From contig NW_025064944.1 of assembly GCF_019112545.1 (NCBI RefSeq), positions 16,993 to 80,992 of the forward strand: a stretch of DNA of 64,000 nucleotides, given 5' to 3'. Shown here piece after piece: positions 22,101-32,813 of this stretch. Source of the stretch: Guyanagaster necrorhizus. Lineage: Eukaryota > Basidiomycota > Agaricomycetes > Agaricales > Physalacriaceae. The stretch's first letter is position 1. Every line of letters begins with the position of its first letter. The position numbers and the translations under genes were made by a program. The notes under the pieces were generated by a model. The model did no database searches, was not told the origin of the DNA, and worked only from the letters and a program-made list of their open reading frames with translations.

Positions 22101-23040
22101 CAAATGTTGTTCTATAGCCATCATATTCTGATGTCCCTTTCCTGTGCTACTCTAAAAGCTTCCTCTTTTCCAAGGAGGTTGTAAACTATACTGGTGGTAG
22201 CCAGCCATGGTGCAGCAAAACTTCCCTGGCCACTGCTGCCTATAGCACCAAACAGGATGGTCAGGGTGTGGCATTTAACAGCCATAACATTTCCACCCCT
22301 GTGAACTACAGTGCAACCATGTTGAATCACAGATTTTAAACACATAGTACATGAACTCTGAAGTCATATTGGACTGGTAGCTTAATACCATCTATCTACC
22401 TATCTATCTACCTATCTATCTAAGATAACCACATTGAGCTTCATCTTATCCAAAAAAAGAGCAGCTGAAACAATGATTCATGGTTAATCCATGGCAAAGA
22501 ACCATTGTATCCCATGAAGAAAAGACCACACAGTGCAAGAATATTTCCTTTGAAGTCCCAGCCAGCAAATTCCCCACATATCTGTCACATGTTCAGCATT
22601 GTCACCCATCCAGATGGCATCAAGATTCAAGATCACCTCAAATCACATCATCCATTGTCACTATGGTCAGGTGTGCAACTGATGACATACCAATGGGATT
22701 GGCTCAAGAACAGGAATAGACACAAATAAATAGGATAAACATGCTACCATAAAATCATCCATTCTGGCCACTCATGGATTATTGCACCTGCCATTTACTA
22801 ACCAAGCAACAGTCAGTATAGAGCCAGAATAGTGGCTGGCCAGGGTCATATAGTCACTGAAAGTAGTGTAATACAAATCTACCTAGCCCCTCTATAGCTG
22901 GTACACCCTAGCATCCAGTTACTACAGCAGGGAGTAAGAATAGGACTAGCAAATACATATATGTGATGGATAACAAGAAAGTGAGGAACAGTGGTGCATA
23001 TATGCATCTATGAATTTTATGGGCATGGCATGATATGAGA
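22101..23040. other. CpG-poor intergenic sequence, no gene seen
   Basis: No supported ORF or recognised repeat apart from the tetranucleotide run below. CpG is nearly absent, suggesting old methylated repeat. Confidence 0.5.
22389..22423 (+). repeat. TATC/TACC microsatellite
   Basis: A short run of TCTA units alternating with CCTA variants (TATCTACC pattern), about nine units. Confidence 0.85.
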
Positions 23041-23054
23041 TTGGCAGCTTCTAT

Positions 23055-23267
23055 GTGAGGCAAATGAACGAAGGCCTTAGCATAGACGAGGTAAAACGCA
23101 CCACGAATAACATTGCGAAGAATCTATTGGATGAACTTCATTTACTGGAAAGGGCATCCCGGAGCATGCCCGCCTCGTCAACCACAGTGGCAGCATTGAG
23201 GCAAAGACTCGGCATAGTTGACTGGTATCAAAGAGCAAATATCAGGCCTCGTCTCGCAAAGTCGTAA
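23055..23267 (+). CDS. Small hypothetical ORF (70 codons)
   Basis: It starts at the point where normal CpG content resumes. The predicted product is helical and charged (KRTTNNIAKNLLDELHLLE), with no known domain. It could be an exon of a longer gene whose other parts I cannot place, or chance. It overlaps the minus-strand ORF at 23178-23549. Confidence 0.25.
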   Translation: MRQMNEGLSIDEVKRTTNNIAKNLLDELHLLERASRSMPASSTTVAALRQRLGIVDWYQRANIRPRLAKS

Positions 23268-23549
23268 CGACAAGGAGACGAAGGAGGATGAGGATGAAGA
23301 TGGGTATGCAGAGGATGAGCACATTTTCTTTTTGTTGTGATGGCTGTCAGGTTCCGTTTGTAAAGCAGTTACAATGCGCGTTCCTTTATATACGTCGAGT
23401 CGAGTCATGGGAGGTCCCGGAGACATTAGAGGTGGCATGTCTAGCCCCGAGAATACATTGTTTCGACGCTCGAGATTCTCGTCAAGGAAGGAGCACAGCA
23501 AAGTGAAGGCACAAAAGAGGAAAGAACGAGCTTGTTTCTTAGCAGTCAT
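23178..23549 (-). CDS. Small hypothetical ORF (123 codons), possible signal peptide
   Basis: The N-terminus MTAKKQARSFLFCAFTLLCS is a basic segment followed by a hydrophobic one, as in a signal peptide. The rest is Ser-rich with several Cys (ending PQCCHCG) and no known domain. It may be a small secreted protein or noise; it conflicts with the plus-strand ORF at 23055. Confidence 0.25.
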   Translation of the reverse strand: MTAKKQARSFLFCAFTLLCSFLDENLERRNNVFSGLDMPPLMSPGPPMTRLDVYKGTRIVTALQTEPDSHHNKKKMCSSSAYPSSSSSSFVSLSLRLCETRPDICSLIPVNYAESLPQCCHCG

Positions 23550-24469
23550 CTACACTTCCACCCTATAACCGAGTAGACCTTCACCTCGACTCTGAATCCA
23601 GATGAAACAATTGAACGCCGGATCGTCGGTGGGTGCTACGCGGTGCCTAGAATTTTAATGCCCGGGGATCTTCAATAGTAGACTATAGTCCAGACTGAGT
23701 CGTTCTTTCGGCAGTGGAGTTAGGTGACGCCACAGAAGTGTTACGAAGAGAGGAATATCCTTAACAAATGATTCGGTGGTCCAGATAGACTCGCAGGTCA
23801 TCTTTGTGGTTTCCAACGACATGTAAGTAATTATGTGAGAAAGTAAGCGAGGTCGTACCACCTAATATTAAGGTTAGTGCGAAGTATAGACTTTGATGTC
23901 GGACGCTATAGGCTGATTGCTGTCGCCGAGATTCGCGTCCAGGCTATCACTGACGCCATAGACCCACATACAGCGCGCATATCGTTTCCTGAGAGTGAGG
24001 TCGAGACCTTGACATTCATGAAGAACTCAGTGGATCATCAGCGCTCTATTGTCGGGATGTGCCATTCATCTCTCGGATTTCATAGATGGAGCAAATGACA
24101 CGGTGCAGGATTCAAAATCTGCGGACTTGTCAATCAAGACTTGAAAGGACGACCGTCCCGTCAATAAAACAGTTCATCTGAAAGAATTATTCAGCGGATG
24201 GATATCGGAGGAAAGAAGACGCGAATTCGTACCAGCAACTCGCAAATAATCGCCCTTGTATTTCATCTGTCCAAGTTGACTCAGAACATGTCTGTCCGTC
24301 GATAGATATTCTTATCGGAATTAACAGGTTCATACAGAGGTACCTGGCCGCTCTGATCGATATTAAAAAAAGTTAAATTACCAGGACCGAGAATCCCCGT
24401 GATTGCCCTGCAAATAGTTAGGGACGATCCAATCTTCGTGCTTATAAAAGAATACCGGTGTCGTGTTTT
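23550..24469. other. Intergenic, no supported gene
   Basis: CpG content is normal. Open stretches at 23655-23861 (minus) and 23877-24098 (plus) have no recognised domain and are not called. Confidence 0.4.
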
Positions 24470-24944
24470 TCAGCCAGTGCCCTGAAGCCATGTCTTAAGA
24501 ATCAGGATGCACGATAAGAGGTTGATGAGAAGCGACAAGATGAGGTGATGGGCATTATTACCTTTGGGCGCGGCAAGAAAGCTTTTGAATATTTGCCATG
24601 TGCCATCATGTATCAGACTCGTATCTTGGTAGAAAATTATCGCGTCAATATGGATAAAATAGAATAATTGAAGATTGAAACGAAGTCCGGAGTCGTTGGT
24701 CGTGGCGTGCTCCTGGAGCGCTGAGCCTTCGGCCCGAACATCCTGACTTGATAACGTTTTTTGGGCCAATCAAGGAGGGTCGGTGTTCGCCGTAGACTGG
24801 CCCATCAACCATGATGCTGATTATATCCTTCAGGTTGTTGGCGGCCACATGCTTCAGAGCTGTAGCTTTTAACTTGGTCCAACCTTGTACTCTCAGCTTC
24901 GACGCGCAGATGTCAATTGCTGAGCAGTGCACACAAAAATTCAC
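24470..24944 (-). pseudogene. Unrecognised coding remnant in two overlapping frames
   Basis: Two minus-strand frames overlap (24944-24645 and 24769-24470). The first reads plausibly as protein up to about DGPVYGEHRPS, the second from AQKTLSSQDVRAEGS onward. They could join across the A-run at 24756-24762 by a frameshift or short intron. No family recognised. Confidence 0.25.
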
Positions 24945-24995
24945 TGACAGAAAGCTTGACGTATCTTATTGCGCCACCCCCCACAGTAACTAGCC

Positions 24996-25130
24996 ATGTC
25001 GACTCATTCTCTCAGAGACTGGCGGGATCTATTCAAGGGAATGTGTAACTCTAGTATCACCGCTGGGGTTCACTCCGTCACCTTTCAGCCTACTCCTGGG
25101 ACTACGAATGAAGACCGGTTCGTTATCTGT
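24996..25130 (+). pseudogene. PP2C-type protein phosphatase fragment 3 (first exon only)
   Basis: ATG at 24996. The sequence reads MSTHSLRDWRDLFKGMC, then SITAGVHSVTFQPTPG, and stops matching the other copies near 25127, inside exon 1. It has no FDGHG motif and no downstream exons, so it is a 5' fragment. The last exon of the C2H2 gene lies antisense to it. Confidence 0.7.
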
Positions 25131-25794
25131 ATCATTCTTCTCCCCGTCCGCACCGAGGGAACGACATTCCTCCCACACAGGCCGGAGCGTGTAACTCGGC
25201 CCCGCCTTTGCTTCTTTGTCATCAGAAGAACACGTCGAACTCTGGGACGTGTCTGTTCTGCGTATCCGGACTTTGTCGTAGGGACGCGATGGGTGGGGGG
25301 AGGACGGGTGCGAGGACGAGGTATTGGGATGGTTTCTATAATGGCGGCGCATGTTGGATTTGACGTTAAATCCCCTGCCGCAGCCGGGAAATGGACATGT
25401 AAAAGCTAAGATGGATTCAAAGACGAAATAAGAGGAAAGGAGGAATTGTTGAGTGGACTCACGTATAGCACCGGTGTGGATGTTAGTGTGTGTTCTGAGA
25501 CTGCTCGGGCTGTCGAAGCCTTTATTGCACTCTGTACAGACGTGCTTTTTTCCTCCCTTGCGGCGGTCGTCTTGACTGGGTATGCTAGCGGACTTTCGAC
25601 CTCGGACTTGTTGATTGGTGAAAGTGGTGTCTGGGAGGAAAGGGTATTGTGGGTTTGTCCTGGCGCATGACGTGTGGGGAGGGTTAAGAACCGGCCATAG
25701 TATGTGTTCTGTCAGCCATTCATTAGCTAAATTACATACACGATCGACGACTACTACCTGGAAACGTCTCATGGATGCTCGGGAGGTTGGTCAT
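25029..25794 (-). CDS. C2H2 zinc-finger protein, three exons
   Basis: Exons 25794-25758, 25708-25463 and 25405-25029 with introns of 49 and 57 bp (GT-AG; branch-like GCTGAC before the first acceptor). The start at 25794 gives MTNLPSIHETFP joined in frame to EHILWPVL; an ATG at 25772 lies in a frame that would require reading through the intron. Two fingers: CTECNKGF...RTHTNIH, and after the second splice (HTGAIPFTC) CPFPGCGRGF...RHYRNH. The linker TGAIPFTC is typical, so DNA binding as a transcription factor is likely. A basic Ser/Pro region follows. The final 30 or so residues are encoded antisense to a PP2C exon fragment, so the native C-terminus may have been replaced. Confidence 0.75.
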
Positions 25795-26659
25795 CGGGAG
25801 TTTAAGAGGGGCACTGAAGGAAATACCGACGTGATAGTCTCATGACAAAGAGGGAATGGCCCCTCTCCTACCTAAGATAGGGGGCGGATGATCGGGAGAT
25901 TCTTGATCAAGAGACTCAAAAACCTGTGGGATTTGGGAATGAAATCTGGACTTGATGGTTTTTTTTGCAAACTGGATTGTTAGAACTCTCAGTTCAGGAT
26001 TGAGTGGGTAAGAACTAATATTCATGACAATCATGCAAGCATTACAGTGCATTTATACTACAAGATATGTAGAATATACTAGAATGAATGATAAGATGAT
26101 CACTAATAAATGAGTAAGCATTCTGGAGAATATGGGAAGAACAAACCAGAATATTCATGCAAGCTTGAATATCTAAAAATAGAAATCCATACTTTAACAT
26201 GGAGTTCATGATGGCTTAAGCTATTTCAAGGATCTCAGAGTGACTTTGACATGGCCCACCTTGGAAGTTAAGATGCAGATGTGATGATGTTCCAAGCTGA
26301 AGTTGGATTATTAGATCATGACATGCAATAAGACCATATGAATATGAGGATCATGTTTTCCTGGACAAATGTTGGCAGAATCCAACCTTCTTAGAATCTC
26401 ATTCAGGTACTATGGCAGGGTTGTTGGTACATGGCTTTGGATGTTTGATTCTCACACATGATACCAAAAACTAGATTAAAGTGCAGGTCAGTTTATCTCA
26501 TGTTTATTAATTACTTAGCATATAGCATACCATTCAACTTTGCCAGCCTTGACACAGTTTCCATCCAGAGCTGAGTCAACACAAAAAACCTACCATCAAC
26601 AACAGTGACTGTGATAGAATGAACAATGACTTTAGGTGGAGAGGATATTCTCTAGATAT
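25795..26659. other. No gene seen; CpG-depleted from about 25920
   Basis: The C2H2 gene's upstream region runs into AT-rich, CpG-poor sequence of repeat character. No coding or RNA feature supported. Confidence 0.5.
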
Positions 26660-28139
26660 TGACATGCTCTCAACATGTTCATGTGTGTAATTTTGCAAAA
26701 TCTGATAAAACATTAATTGTATTCAAGTCTACTACATGCACAAAGGAAGATACAACTAGCATGCAATAAAACAAGACTCATCATTATATCTAGCTTAAGT
26801 GACAATTGGTGGAGTGCATGACTTAGCAGCAGAATGATACCAGTGGGATCACACTGTGCATGAAGTCTCAGCACTTGGCACTAAATGCCCTGATACAAGC
26901 ATAGAAATATGAAAAAATAAAAAGAAGATGATCAGAACTATAATTGAGACTATGATTGGGACTTTGCATCACATTGATCAATAATACATAGGCATTGACA
27001 TACCAAGACACACACTCTAGACTAGAGAAGTGATGCTTGGCCACATAAACCCAAATATTTGGACAATCAGCTGAGAGATATAAGAATGAGGTGAAGTGCC
27101 AGCCATTTAAGATAAATTCAGTGGTCTGAAATAGATACCATGCATGGTCTAATTACTCCAAAGAGATAAGAAAGAAAAAGAGACATGTAAGTAGACTGAC
27201 TAGCTAAGCTAGCTGATGTCAAGTCACTTGGAAACAGCAGGTCTGGTCTCAAGTCAGAGCAGAACATGCATCCCAAACTGTGACAAAGTAAGAATGATTA
27301 ATACAGGACTCCAAGTAGGAGTTTTACATGCTAACAATCCTATATTAGATTGTATTAAAGAGTGCTGGTGTAGAATAGTTAAATACTGTGATGTAAAAGT
27401 AGTATACAAGTTTTGGACTGCTATTATTGCAGTGTAATAATATGATGTCCTTGCACTCTAGCTCCTGGATTTAGTTTGTAACTTCAGACAAGAGAATAGA
27501 CCTATATTGATATCATTCCAAGTGATTTGAGTATCATTTGAGGCATTAAAAGCTAATACAGGACTCTAGTCTGATTAAATAAATAGTTTTGACTTGTGCT
27601 CTAGCCTGAAAATAAGAGAAAAGTGTTTTGAGAACACTCTTTTGAGTTTTTGAGATACTTGTGATGCAAGGCACTACAGGTGGCAGAGGTCCAAACCCTT
27701 TGAATCTGTAGACAATATTTTATTGTGTTTTGTGTTCTCTGGATTGCATAAGTTCAAACTCTGTGGCTTTTGTGGACATAATTGCAAAGTGTTTCTGCTT
27801 AGATTGTAAAGCTTTAAATCATGTATCATGTGTGTTAAGATCTTGGAGTTTGATCTGAGCATTGCTTGGAACTTGTTGAGGGTTTTGTGAACATCTCTCA
27901 AGATTGTGTTGTATTTGCAAAACCTTTGTCTTGAGATCCAGTGACATCTGTCAATCCTCTTGTTATACAAAGACTTTGAGACTCAGAGAGATCTTGGTTT
28001 TATATGTGCACTGTGGATTATTAAGGATACAATTGTATTAGCCTCTGCTATTCCTATCACATTAGAATCCTCTGACAAACTTAGAGTGTTGTATATGTAT
28101 GTGTTGATGTGGATGTGATCAGTGTATATTTTTACACTG
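26660..28139 (+). repeat. R1 copy C: LTR-like repeat, about 1.5 kb, degenerate
   Basis: Aligns by eye along its length with R1 copies at 29313-31072 (reverse) and 53947-55729. Shared landmarks: TGACA start, the block around 26790-26900, the block near 27450, and the block at 27600-27710 ending in CAAACCC. No coding capacity. Boundaries within about 10 bp. Confidence 0.65.
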
Positions 28140-28391
28140 TGTCAGTTTCTAGCTTGCACATGCAACCATCTCTTCAATATCCTGTTCAGTGAACATCTTT
28201 TTGATGGATCTTTAATCCAGAGATGTCTGTAGAGTTAGCTAGAAATATATTATTGCAGTGTATAAAGCACTATTTACATTATCTTCTAATAACATATCAC
28301 TATATATGGGTTAACATAGAAAAGCTCATGACTGAGATTCTTAAAGATCATAGGAGAGAATTATAGTATCATCAAAATACAAGCTGTCATC
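28140..28391. other. Unassigned CpG-poor sequence
   Basis: No feature recognised between the R1 copy and the phosphatase remnant. Confidence 0.4.
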
Positions 28392-28740
28392 TCATTCTCC
28401 ACACTCTGCCAGCTCCAGAAGGGATGCAAATGTCTCTTTCAAAGTTTTCACCATCAAATTTCCCAGCAATTCCATGGTCTGATTTTTCTTCACTGAGAAA
28501 CCTGTCCAGTTCACTTTGACACTATGCCTGAGTGTTTTCTGATTGTAATCAGAGTCAATTTTGTAGCCTAATATTTTACTGATGATGACAGCTGGATCTA
28601 AAGCATGTGGCTTGTTCTTACTCATGAGAGTTTCACCATCAATAGTAATGTTAATATTATCTGTAAATAATACCAAAGTTGGATTGTGATCTTGAAGAGA
28701 AGTGAGATCAATAAAATAAGTATTAAGTATGTTCATTACA
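28392..28740 (-). pseudogene. PP2C-type protein phosphatase fragment 4 (C-terminal)
   Basis: Minus-strand reading YFIDLTSLQDHNPTLVLFTD, then HSVKVNWTGF and MELLGNLMVKTL matches the C-terminal part of pseudogene 1 (YFIDLTELQLHKSTLVLYT..., HSVEVSWIG, VELLGNLVAGTS). It ends AECGE then a TGA where pseudogene 1 has Arg, followed by DD. Here the metal-binding TD is kept, unlike in pseudogene 1. CpG-depleted; no 5' exons found nearby. Confidence 0.7.
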
Positions 28741-28873
28741 TATGATAGAGTCTTGTTGTTGGCTTAAGCTCAAGTCTGTTTTGGCTGAGTGTCTCATTAA
28801 TGCTGATATCAAGTTATTGTCTATTGCATCATACAGCCATCTCAGTAACAATGATACCTACAACCTTTCTGTG
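28741..28873. other. Unassigned sequence left of the E4 LTR
   Basis: AT-rich. Probably 5'-ward sequence of the phosphatase remnant; nothing further recognised. Confidence 0.4.
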
Positions 28874-29047
28874 TGTTGGATCTACTTGACACATGACTCT
28901 AAACATATGATAAACTAATGCTGTATTGAATTTGCATAACCATATTAGAGTCTACTTAGTGTAAATTGAGTAGTGTTTGATCAAAGCCATGCAAGATAGG
29001 CTTAGGAGAAGAAGAGTGGTATAGATAAAATTTAGCTCAAAGCTGGT
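28874..29047 (-). repeat. E4 3' LTR, left fragment
   Basis: Starts TGTTGGATC and follows the E3 LTR end to end for about 175 bases, including the self-primer complement ttagctcaaagct (29035-29047 region). It stops at CTGG (29044-29047), where R2 is inserted. The rest of the same LTR lies at 48872-49160, almost 20 kb away. Confidence 0.75.
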
Positions 29048-29312
29048 GATTTGCTGGAAAATGACTAAGTGACTAAAAGAGGCAAATAAGGAATGAACTC
29101 TCAAACACCTATACCTACCCACTCAATGCATGATCACTAACACAGGTGAGTTCAGGTGGTTTGAGTATAATAGAAACACTCTGCAGACTCAGATAAGTCA
29201 AATATGAAGATATAAAGATAGTTTATTCAAGGCTAGTTTGTGTTCTAAGATGAAATACTCACAAAGGAGGCAAGAATAAGATATGGTGAAGAGGTCTTGC
29301 ATGCATGCAAGG

Positions 29313-31072
29313 TGAAAACAGATACAGCAGAGTGCTATCCACTGATCACACTCACACCAACACACTAATACACACACAATACTCTTAGTTCATGGAGGGA
29401 TTATAATGCAATAAAAGTAGTAACAGAAAATATAATTGTCTTTAATGAATCTACTGTATGTGAATAGCAATAGCATATGTATAACAGCTCTAGGTCTCTT
29501 TAAGTCTGAAAGCTTTTTGTTTTATCAAAATAAGAGGTGACAACAAATATTGCTGGACCTCAAGACAAAGAGTACTGCAGCTCAATACAATATATTGAAA
29601 CACTCTCACAAAACTCTCAAAAGGTCCTAAGCACAGCTCAGATCAACTCAAAATCTCTAACACACACAATACATGACTCAAAGCTTAGTGCTTTAAGCAG
29701 AAACTAATCACAAATATGTCCACAAGTGCTAAAGAGCTCAGATCTCTGTACACAAGCTTTCAAACTGATTGTAGACCCACAGGATTCAAACCTATACAAT
29801 CTAGTGATATAAAACACAATAAAATACCATCTAACAGACACAAAGGGTTCGAACCTCTGCCACCTATAGTGCCATGCATCAAAAATGCCTTAAAAACTCA
29901 AGATAATGCTCTTCAGATACTGCTCTTTTATTCTCAGGTTAGAGTACAATCCAAAACCTCTTATCAATTTGGACTCAAGTCTCTCATGAGCTTTCATGTC
30001 TTGCTTAGTTCTCAAATCTCTTTCAATGATATCAATAATAAGTTTATTCTCTCACCTGAAGTTACAAACACAAACACAGAGCTAGGGTGCAAGGCTTTTT
30101 GTGCCTAATACACTACAACTGTGAGGGTTGGAAACTTCCCTAGTACTCTTACCAGGCAGTACTTAAATAGTCTACTACTGTACTTACTAAGACACACCAA
30201 ATATAGTAGTTTCAAAGTGCAGGACTCTATTCCAGAGTTCCTGGCATATTATTTGCATGCATATCACAGTCACCACATTTATTCTGTTCTGGGTCAAGAC
30301 TGTGCCTGCTGGTCTAGCCAGGTCTGCTTGCTTTCTTATTCCTCTGGTGAAGCATTCTGACACCAGAGAACTGTTCCAGACTTCCAGGATTATCTCTCAT
30401 GCCTGGAGTCAGTCACAATGACTATGTTTTCTTTTCCAGCATCCAGACATTCTATCTGACTCACAATATGCGCCACTTCTGGTTTGACATGCATCAATTA
30501 ATCCACCCAATGGGTATGTGTCATACCTTAGTATAATGCAGAGTCTCTCACAGTGTTATGCATGCTAAGGCACTGTAATTACACATGCAAGTCTCTGAGC
30601 ATTATGTGCACTATTCACCCTTTGGTAGTATTTCTCTATTTATTACTTTGTTGTTGTCATTCCATTTCTCTGTTCAACACCCAGTTATTCAGATGTCTTT
30701 CTTTGGGTCTCAGTTCTCTGTTCTAAAGCATGTCCCATCAGTACATCAATGGATGTGAATTCTTGATCAATGTGATTAGACTTGCTGATCATATTTTGAT
30801 CATACTCTTTTTATTTTTAGTATGTTTTCTTGTAATGATATTAGCACATTTAGAGTCAAGTGCTGAAACCTCACATGCAGTCTAACCCCTCTGGTATTAG
30901 TCTATCACTAGGCCATGCACTCTGCTCATTGTTACTTCTATTTAGCATCATAATGGCTATGTTTTTTTATGCTCTAGCCTTATTTCAGTTACATGCTTAG
31001 TGGACTGAAATATAGTCTATATATTCTCAAATTTTGAAAATTTACATGCCTGAACATGGGGAGGGTGTGTCA
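29313..31072 (-). repeat. R1 copy A: LTR-like repeat, 1.76 kb
   Basis: On the minus strand it starts TGACACACC and ends TTTTCA. It aligns throughout with copy B (53947-55729). It is inserted in R2 copy 1, because R2 sequence resumes on both sides. I could not see a clean target duplication, so the ends may be off by a few bases. It has no protein coding capacity; short open frames at 29716-30360 are chance. Confidence 0.7.
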
Positions 31073-31955
31073 ATGGTATGTAAATTGAGACTTAAACTGC
31101 AGAGCTACAGTGTCCAGCTTAACTTAGAAAACTCTGAAACCCAATACCAAGTCTCTCAAGCACTGAAACTTGGCTAGCTGCATCTGTGGCTAGCTAGTAG
31201 TCCTTGAAACCAGAGAACTGATACTCAGATGCTAAAACCCAAATTAAGCCCAAACCTAAAGTCCGATGAAGACTTCAACTCTTATTCAATATAGGTGACT
31301 TAGTAACAAATGATATTCAAGTTGAGATTACACACAAAGCCACTGATACAGAGACTAACTACTGAGAGCTAGAACATCTAAATCACAGGGGTGGGTCACC
31401 TGCTACACAATTCCCCTTTGTCCTGCTTTTATACATAAATAACTGATACAGAATCTATAAATAACTTAGTCTGATTACTCATTTCACTTGGCTAGCCTCA
31501 AAATTAAGTTGTTACCCTGTCTTGGCATGCCTTCTATATCTTTTTCAAGTGTTCCAGGACTCTCTCAGTGCTCTATTCCTATAGCCCATGATTATTTACT
31601 ATATAACTGATTATTCTGTGGTTTCACTTGTTATCTCCAGACTCACCATTGATCATGATTGATTGATCATGGTGATCTGAGGCAGCCAAGCTCCCCAGTT
31701 GTGGCTTGTCTCCTGAACTATATGCCCCTTTGATTATTCATACCTGAGGAGTCCTCACTACATGTATTTTGCATCAGACCCAGTGTGCTAGCCATGGACT
31801 AATGAGTTCTGGTTTGCTTTTACTCCTAGTTTGAGTGCTAGCTGGATGTACTTCACTGCTAGTCATAGTAATAAACTCCTGAGCTAGACTATGGTATACC
31901 AGCTCTGATGGCACTTGGAATTAGCTCAAACATGATACTGTTTCTAAGTCTAAAT

Positions 31956-32516
31956 TGTTAGACTCAAACCCCATGTGACTATTAACACGTGATGATAAAC
32001 CGATTGAACCTCGCACTTCGGGTTAAACAATCAGAGTCCACTGAATGTCAATGATGTCGATGTGGGTCAAGGCTTTGCAAGTAGTAAGAGCTCGAGAGTA
32101 GTTTGGTGAAGATAAACTTTAGTTCGAGACTGGGGTATTACAGCGAGAACTAAGCTACTTAAATACTGTTCTGTTATCTAGCTATTAATAAACATCCACA
32201 AAAGATATTGTTCTGCTGTAGGGCTGTTACTGCTGCGGTTACCAAGCTTTATACAAAAGCTATTGTCCTGCTGTGTGCTGTTACTGCTGCGCCACGGTTG
32301 GAGAATAAAAGCGACATTGTCTCTCCCTTCACAGCACACAGCAGCGCAGTATGACAAGGACTGACTTGGATTGCTGACCAAGCTTTCCCACGGTCCCGAC
32401 TGAGTTGCTGAGCTAAGCATTCCCACAGTCCTAAGCACTGGCCTAAGCGCCCTGACTAAGCAAAGATAGGGGTCATTTCCAAGGAAAAAGAAAAGAAAAT
32501 AGGAAAAATCATAACA
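31956..32516 (-). repeat. E2 3' LTR
   Basis: 561 bp, longer than other LTRs of the lineage because of an extra segment holding two imperfect copies of a CTGCTGT...GTTACTGCTG unit (32215-32300). The two CACGTG-derived boxes are near 31973-31998; the first reads CATGTG. Confidence 0.95.
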
Positions 32517-32813
32517 TTACCCCCTCCTTAAGACCATCGTCCCGATGGTTGAGTTAGGGAGGTCCTATGCCCCAGGTGGGCAATCTGCTGGACCCATCCG
32601 TCGGTCCAATGGTGCCTTAGAAGAATGTGGCTGATTTGCTGGACCTGTCCATCGGCTTTGCTGGAGTGGAAGAGCTAGCACATTGCTCTTCGCTATATGT
32701 CCCGAAGATGGCTGATCTGTTGGACTTGTACATTGTCCACCATCTTCATCGTCCTCAGGTAACATTCCCTCATCACCGGCTGGTCGGCTTGTCGTTCTGT
32801 CCAACCTATTGAT

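Noticed and set aside
22389..22423. CRISPR-like or satellite array
   Set aside because: Only a short tetranucleotide run; no spacers or longer units, and the organism is a fungus.
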